A stretch of 64,000 bases of DNA. Origin: CAYPGT01 sp964512985. GTDB taxonomy: Bacteria; Cyanobacteriota; Vampirovibrionia; LMEP-6097. Location of the stretch: the NCBI GenBank assembly GCA_964512985.1, contig CAZELI010000003.1, forward strand, positions 36,699 through 100,698. The letters are read 5' to 3'. The position numbers were made by a program, and so were the translations under genes. Of this stretch, positions 60,652 to 64,000 are shown piece by piece. Within the stretch, counting starts at the first letter, position 1. Each line of letters begins with the position of its first letter. Under the pieces are notes generated by a model, which worked only from the letters and a program-made list of their open reading frames with translations, was not told where the DNA came from and did no database searches.

Positions 60652-63600
60652 ATGACTTTGACAGTATCAGCTACTGAGCTTGAAGCTCGTTTTATTAAGT
60701 TATACACCAAGCTAAACCTTGCTCAAAAAGAAGCTGTAGATCAAGTAGTGGGTCCAGTGATGGTTCTTGCTGGTCCTGGTACTGGTAAGACGCAGATACT
60801 TGCGATGCGCATTGCTAATATTCTGCGTAATCCTGATCTGCAAGCAAGTCCTGCTAATATCCTTTGCCTGACTTTTACTGAGAGTGCGGTGACTGCTATG
60901 CGCAACCGCCTCATCGAGATCATTGGCTCAGAAGCTTACTATGTGCGCATTCATACCTTTCATTCGTTTTGTAACGATATCATTAAAGAGAACCCCGAGA
61001 AGTTTCTCACCATTAATCCGATTTCTGAGCTTGAGAAAATTCAGCTCTTTAATGAGATTATAGATAGTCTTGATCCGACTAGTCCTATTAAACCCTTTGG
61101 TGAACCGTATCTATATCGTAGTGATTTGATCAATCTTATTCAAACACTTAAGCGTGAATCTATATCAGCTACTAAGCTTCTAGAAGCTACTGATCACATA
61201 GAACAGTTTCTTAAGAAGAATAAAGATCTTATTGAAGATTTTATTAGTAGGCATGCACGCACTATCAAGGATGCTGATTGTGATTCATTTATAGAGAAAC
61301 TATATGTTGCTAACCAAGATTCTGGCTTTGTGAGTTTAATTCAAGACTATAGAGATCACTCAGAGCGTATTGCTGAGTTTAAGAATGCGGTGAAGGATTT
61401 TTATGAGAAGAATCTCAAGGAAGTCCCTAAACAAAAAGAATTAGCTAAGGTTTACAAGGCTTATCAGGAGAGGCTTACAACGAAGAAGCTCTATGATTTT
61501 GAGGATATGATACTTAGGGTTATTAATCAGTTTAAGAATGATAATGATCTTCTAGCTAGATACCAAGAACAATATCAGTTTATTCTGGTAGATGAGTATC
61601 AAGATACTAATGGCGCACAGAATCAGATTATCGAATTTCTCACCAGTGATCCATTAACAAGAATTAATTCTCAAGACAATTTAGAGCCTCAACAAGACGC
61701 CAATATTTTCGTTGTAGGTGATGATGATCAATCTATTTATCGGTTTCAAGGGGCGTCAGTTGAAAATATCATTTATTTCTACAAGCGTTATCAAGCTAAT
61801 CTCAAGCTTGTAGTTCTGGGACAAAACTATCGTAGCCAGCAAACTATATTAGATGTAGCTCATAGTGGCATTGATGCTAATGAAGCTCGAGTATCTAAAC
61901 TAATCCCAAGCATTACTAAATTACTTAATTCCGCTGGCGAAGCGAGTAGTTATGATCTAGCTAAGGTTGAATTAATTAAATCTGTAACCATTGATGATGA
62001 GATCTATCACATTGCTAAAGCTATACAAAAGTTGTTGAAGCAAGGCGTCTCGGCAAGCGAAGTTGCAGTGCTATTTAGAGAGAATAAAGAAGCTTTACCT
62101 TTAGTCGATACACTTGCAAGAATGGGCATTAGAGCCAGAATCGAAGCTGGTGACAATATTCTAGAGGATTTAGATATTGCTCAATTAATAGACTTACTTA
62201 GAGTAATTAGTAAACCTGAGTCTTACTCTTCCTTGATTTTTAATTTGCTGAATTATAATTTTATACTTGAGTCTGAGGATTTTAGTGAGATAGGTATTAG
62301 AGAGGTATTTGACCTTAATAGAGCTAAGCTTCAAGCTGGCGAGAAGAAGCCTCTTATAGAAGTGCTGTTAGATCATCCTAAGTTCTCTGCTTGGGCAAAC
62401 AAAATCCTAAAACTAAAACAAGAATCTTATAATTATAAGTTCGATAACTTACTGGAGAAGGTTATTAAGGATTTTGGTTATATAGATTACATCTTAAAGC
62501 AGCCTAATTATGTAGTTAGGATTAATAGGCTTGATAGTTTATTTAAAGAAGTTCGATCTTTTATGGAAAGCCCTCTAAGATTGGGCTTTAAGTATGACAC
62601 AGCTAAGAACTTTACTATAGATGATTTTATTAGTCATATAGAATTGTTGCAGGAAAATAAGCTTAAGATTAAAGCTCAGGGACTTAAAGTAGAGGCTGAA
62701 GCGGTAAGGCTAATGACGGCACATAAATCTAAGGGACTTGAGTTTGAATATGTTTTTATTCATTCTTGTCGTGATAAGCATTGGGGTAATAAGCCGAGTA
62801 GATCTAAGATTAAACTTCCACCTAAATTAATTCAAGAAACCCAATCTATACTGAAGGATGATTCTAATGAAGATGATAGAAGACTCTTCTATGTTGCTAT
62901 GACTCGTGCTAAGAAGAAGCTCTATCTTTCTTATCATATTAAGAATGATAATGGACAAGATATAGTTCCTTCGTTATTTGTAAGTGAGATAGCTAATCAT
63001 CAAGGGGTTGGGTTAATAGATTATACTGAACAGTCAGTCCTGACTAGTGATGAGGCTGAGAAGCTTACACTGAAATTCACTCCCAGAGATGATTTTGCGA
63101 TAAGTCAAGAAGCTGAATATATTAATAGCTTACTTAAGGATTATAAGCTTTCAGTTACACATTTAAATAATTACCTCGAATGCCCGCGTAAGTTCTTCTA
63201 TCAGAATCTTCTAAGAGTGCCATCTGCTAAGAATAAGCATGCATGCTTTGGTACGGCTGTACATGAGGCATTGTTTGACTTGTTTGTGCTAATGAAAACA
63301 CAAGAGACTCACAATAATGGTCTGGAATTACTTCTCGAGCGCTTTGAACACCATCTTAAAGAAGAAAATCTCCCAGAGCAAGAATACAATGATTCATTGG
63401 GTGTAGGCAAGAAGGCTCTCACCGAATATTATGAACATTATAAGGATCAATTTATCACTAGAACAGAGCTAGAATATGATTTCTCTTCTAAGGGTATTAA
63501 TCTTAATGGCGTAATTCTTACTGGTAAACTCGATAAGATTGAAATTACAGATCCTGTAACTAAAGCAGTAAATGTTGTCGACTATAAGACGGGTAATCCT

Positions 63601-63915
63601 AATTCTAAAGCTCAGGATCTTAATCCTGGAGGTGATTACCATAGACAGATAGTTTTCTATCAGTTGCTTTGTGATCAAGGGCATAAATCTGGACAATTCC
63701 CTTACACTATGCAGTCTGGAGAGATAGATTTTATTCAGCCAGGTTATGGCAATAAATTTATTAAGAGGAAGATTAATGTAGCATCTGAAGATCTTGATCG
63801 TCTTAAAGAAGAAATAGAATTAATGTACGCCGCCGTGCAAGAGCATAAATTTGGCAAGACTGAGGATCTGGACAGTTGTGCGAGATGCAGCTTTAAGAAT
63901 ATTTGTGGACGGTAA
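60652..63915 (+). CDS. UvrD/PcrA-type DNA helicase fused to a RecB-like nuclease
   Basis: A 1087-residue protein. The helicase core (residues 18-770) has Walker A GPGTGKTQ (39-46), DEYQDTNGAQ, GDDDQSIYRFQGA, QNYRSQQTI, and late motifs LMTAHKSKGLEFEYVF and YVAMTRAKKKLYLSY. The C-terminal part (about 820-1087) is a PD-(D/E)XK nuclease of the AddB/Cas4 kind: CPRKFF, GKLDKIEI, VVDYKTGN, and a terminal CARCSFKNICGR. With the earlier Cys this gives four Cys that fit an Fe-S cluster. The likely role is DNA end resection or repair. A partner AddA/B-like protein is not adjacent. Confidence 0.93.
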   Translation: MTLTVSATELEARFIKLYTKLNLAQKEAVDQVVGPVMVLAGPGTGKTQILAMRIANILRNPDLQASPANILCLTFTESAVTAMRNRLIEIIGSEAYYVRIHTFHSFCNDIIKENPEKFLTINPISELEKIQLFNEIIDSLDPTSPIKPFGEPYLYRSDLINLIQTLKRESISATKLLEATDHIEQFLKKNKDLIEDFISRHARTIKDADCDSFIEKLYVANQDSGFVSLIQDYRDHSERIAEFKNAVKDFYEKNLKEVPKQKELAKVYKAYQERLTTKKLYDFEDMILRVINQFKNDNDLLARYQEQYQFILVDEYQDTNGAQNQIIEFLTSDPLTRINSQDNLEPQQDANIFVVGDDDQSIYRFQGASVENIIYFYKRYQANLKLVVLGQNYRSQQTILDVAHSGIDANEARVSKLIPSITKLLNSAGEASSYDLAKVELIKSVTIDDEIYHIAKAIQKLLKQGVSASEVAVLFRENKEALPLVDTLARMGIRARIEAGDNILEDLDIAQLIDLLRVISKPESYSSLIFNLLNYNFILESEDFSEIGIREVFDLNRAKLQAGEKKPLIEVLLDHPKFSAWANKILKLKQESYNYKFDNLLEKVIKDFGYIDYILKQPNYVVRINRLDSLFKEVRSFMESPLRLGFKYDTAKNFTIDDFISHIELLQENKLKIKAQGLKVEAEAVRLMTAHKSKGLEFEYVFIHSCRDKHWGNKPSRSKIKLPPKLIQETQSILKDDSNEDDRRLFYVAMTRAKKKLYLSYHIKNDNGQDIVPSLFVSEIANHQGVGLIDYTEQSVLTSDEAEKLTLKFTPRDDFAISQEAEYINSLLKDYKLSVTHLNNYLECPRKFFYQNLLRVPSAKNKHACFGTAVHEALFDLFVLMKTQETHNNGLELLLERFEHHLKEENLPEQEYNDSLGVGKKALTEYYEHYKDQFITRTELEYDFSSKGINLNGVILTGKLDKIEITDPVTKAVNVVDYKTGNPNSKAQDLNPGGDYHRQIVFYQLLCDQGHKSGQFPYTMQSGEIDFIQPGYGNKFIKRKINVASEDLDRLKEEIELMYAAVQEHKFGKTEDLDSCARCSFKNICGR

Positions 63916-63938
63916 ACTAGTCTTTAAAGTACACTAAC

Positions 63939-64000
63939 ACCCGTCGCCGTCATTGCGAGGAGCGAAGCGACGAAGCAACAACTGTGTTTAAAGTCAAGCT
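63939..64000. repeat. Family A palindromic element, cut by window edge
   Basis: ACCCGTCGCCGTCATTGCGAGGAGCGAAGCG and CGACGAAGCAAC form the left arm and its inner hairpin; the right arm lies outside the window. TTTAAAGT also recurs on both sides of this arm (63923 and 63987). Confidence 0.7.

Overview
The window is an AT-rich bacterial chromosome segment packed with housekeeping genes on both strands. It has no rRNA operon, CRISPR array, transposase or integrase. The host looks like a flagellated bacterium with a lipopolysaccharide outer membrane: it carries KDO cytidylyltransferase, FliG, three flagellins, a large secreted surface protein and a ferredoxin-dependent 2-oxoacid oxidoreductase. 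A sensor kinase with an ethylene-receptor-type membrane domain, and Rcp1-like single-domain response regulators, resemble cyanobacterial signalling. No photosynthesis gene is present. A non-photosynthetic relative of Cyanobacteria (Melainabacteria/Vampirovibrionia type) is my best guess; this is inference.

Layout. 1-6.4 kb: a partial gene, a coiled-coil hypothetical, a zinc-poor alcohol dehydrogenase homologue, a TPR protein with tyrS, and a divergent pair of unknown genes next to arrays of short operators. 6.5-11.9 kb: a signalling island with three histidine kinases, two single-domain receivers and a PdtaS/PdtaR (ANTAR) pair. 11.9-13.2 kb: a lone gene inserted at the 3' end of pdtaR and bounded by a 41-bp direct repeat, then two tiny membrane proteins. 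13.4-18.1 kb: a LemA/TPM operon and korAB. 18.3-19.9 kb: a cobalamin riboswitch in front of an unrecognised protein built of about seven 60-residue repeats. 19.9-25.5 kb: epimerase, BASS transporter, solute-binding protein, fabF and ruvA. 25.7-33.8 kb: a 1558-residue surface protein and three flagellin genes. 34-44.7 kb: eno, kdsB, mtnP, rpsF, ssb, ftsL-like, rsmH, purH, a phosphatase, YibE/F and fliG, then tRNA-Tyr. 45-64 kb: a cation/proton antiporter, an ATP-grasp/alpha-E/metallopeptidase cluster, adenosine deaminase, cysteine desulfurase, the primary sigma factor, a split transketolase, bioY, dut, trxA, a yaaR-like gene, ribosomal protein L25 and a helicase-nuclease fusion.

Three themes cut across the genes. 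First, many genes have a TATAAT-like box only 6-9 nt upstream of the start codon with no room for a Shine-Dalgarno site, which suggests widespread leaderless transcripts; I used this to choose several starts. Second, several families of palindromic repeats are scattered through the intergenic spaces, and two lie in frame inside protein genes (kdsB and a solute-binding protein). Third, several genes or sites look new: the riboswitch-controlled repeat protein, the inserted gene that duplicates the end of pdtaR, and the 29-bp-spaced palindrome array before the ethylene-receptor-like kinase.

No gene-free stretch exceeds 300 bases. The longest (42225-42523, 18150-18428, 25485-25771) are described under repeats, riboswitch and the surface protein.
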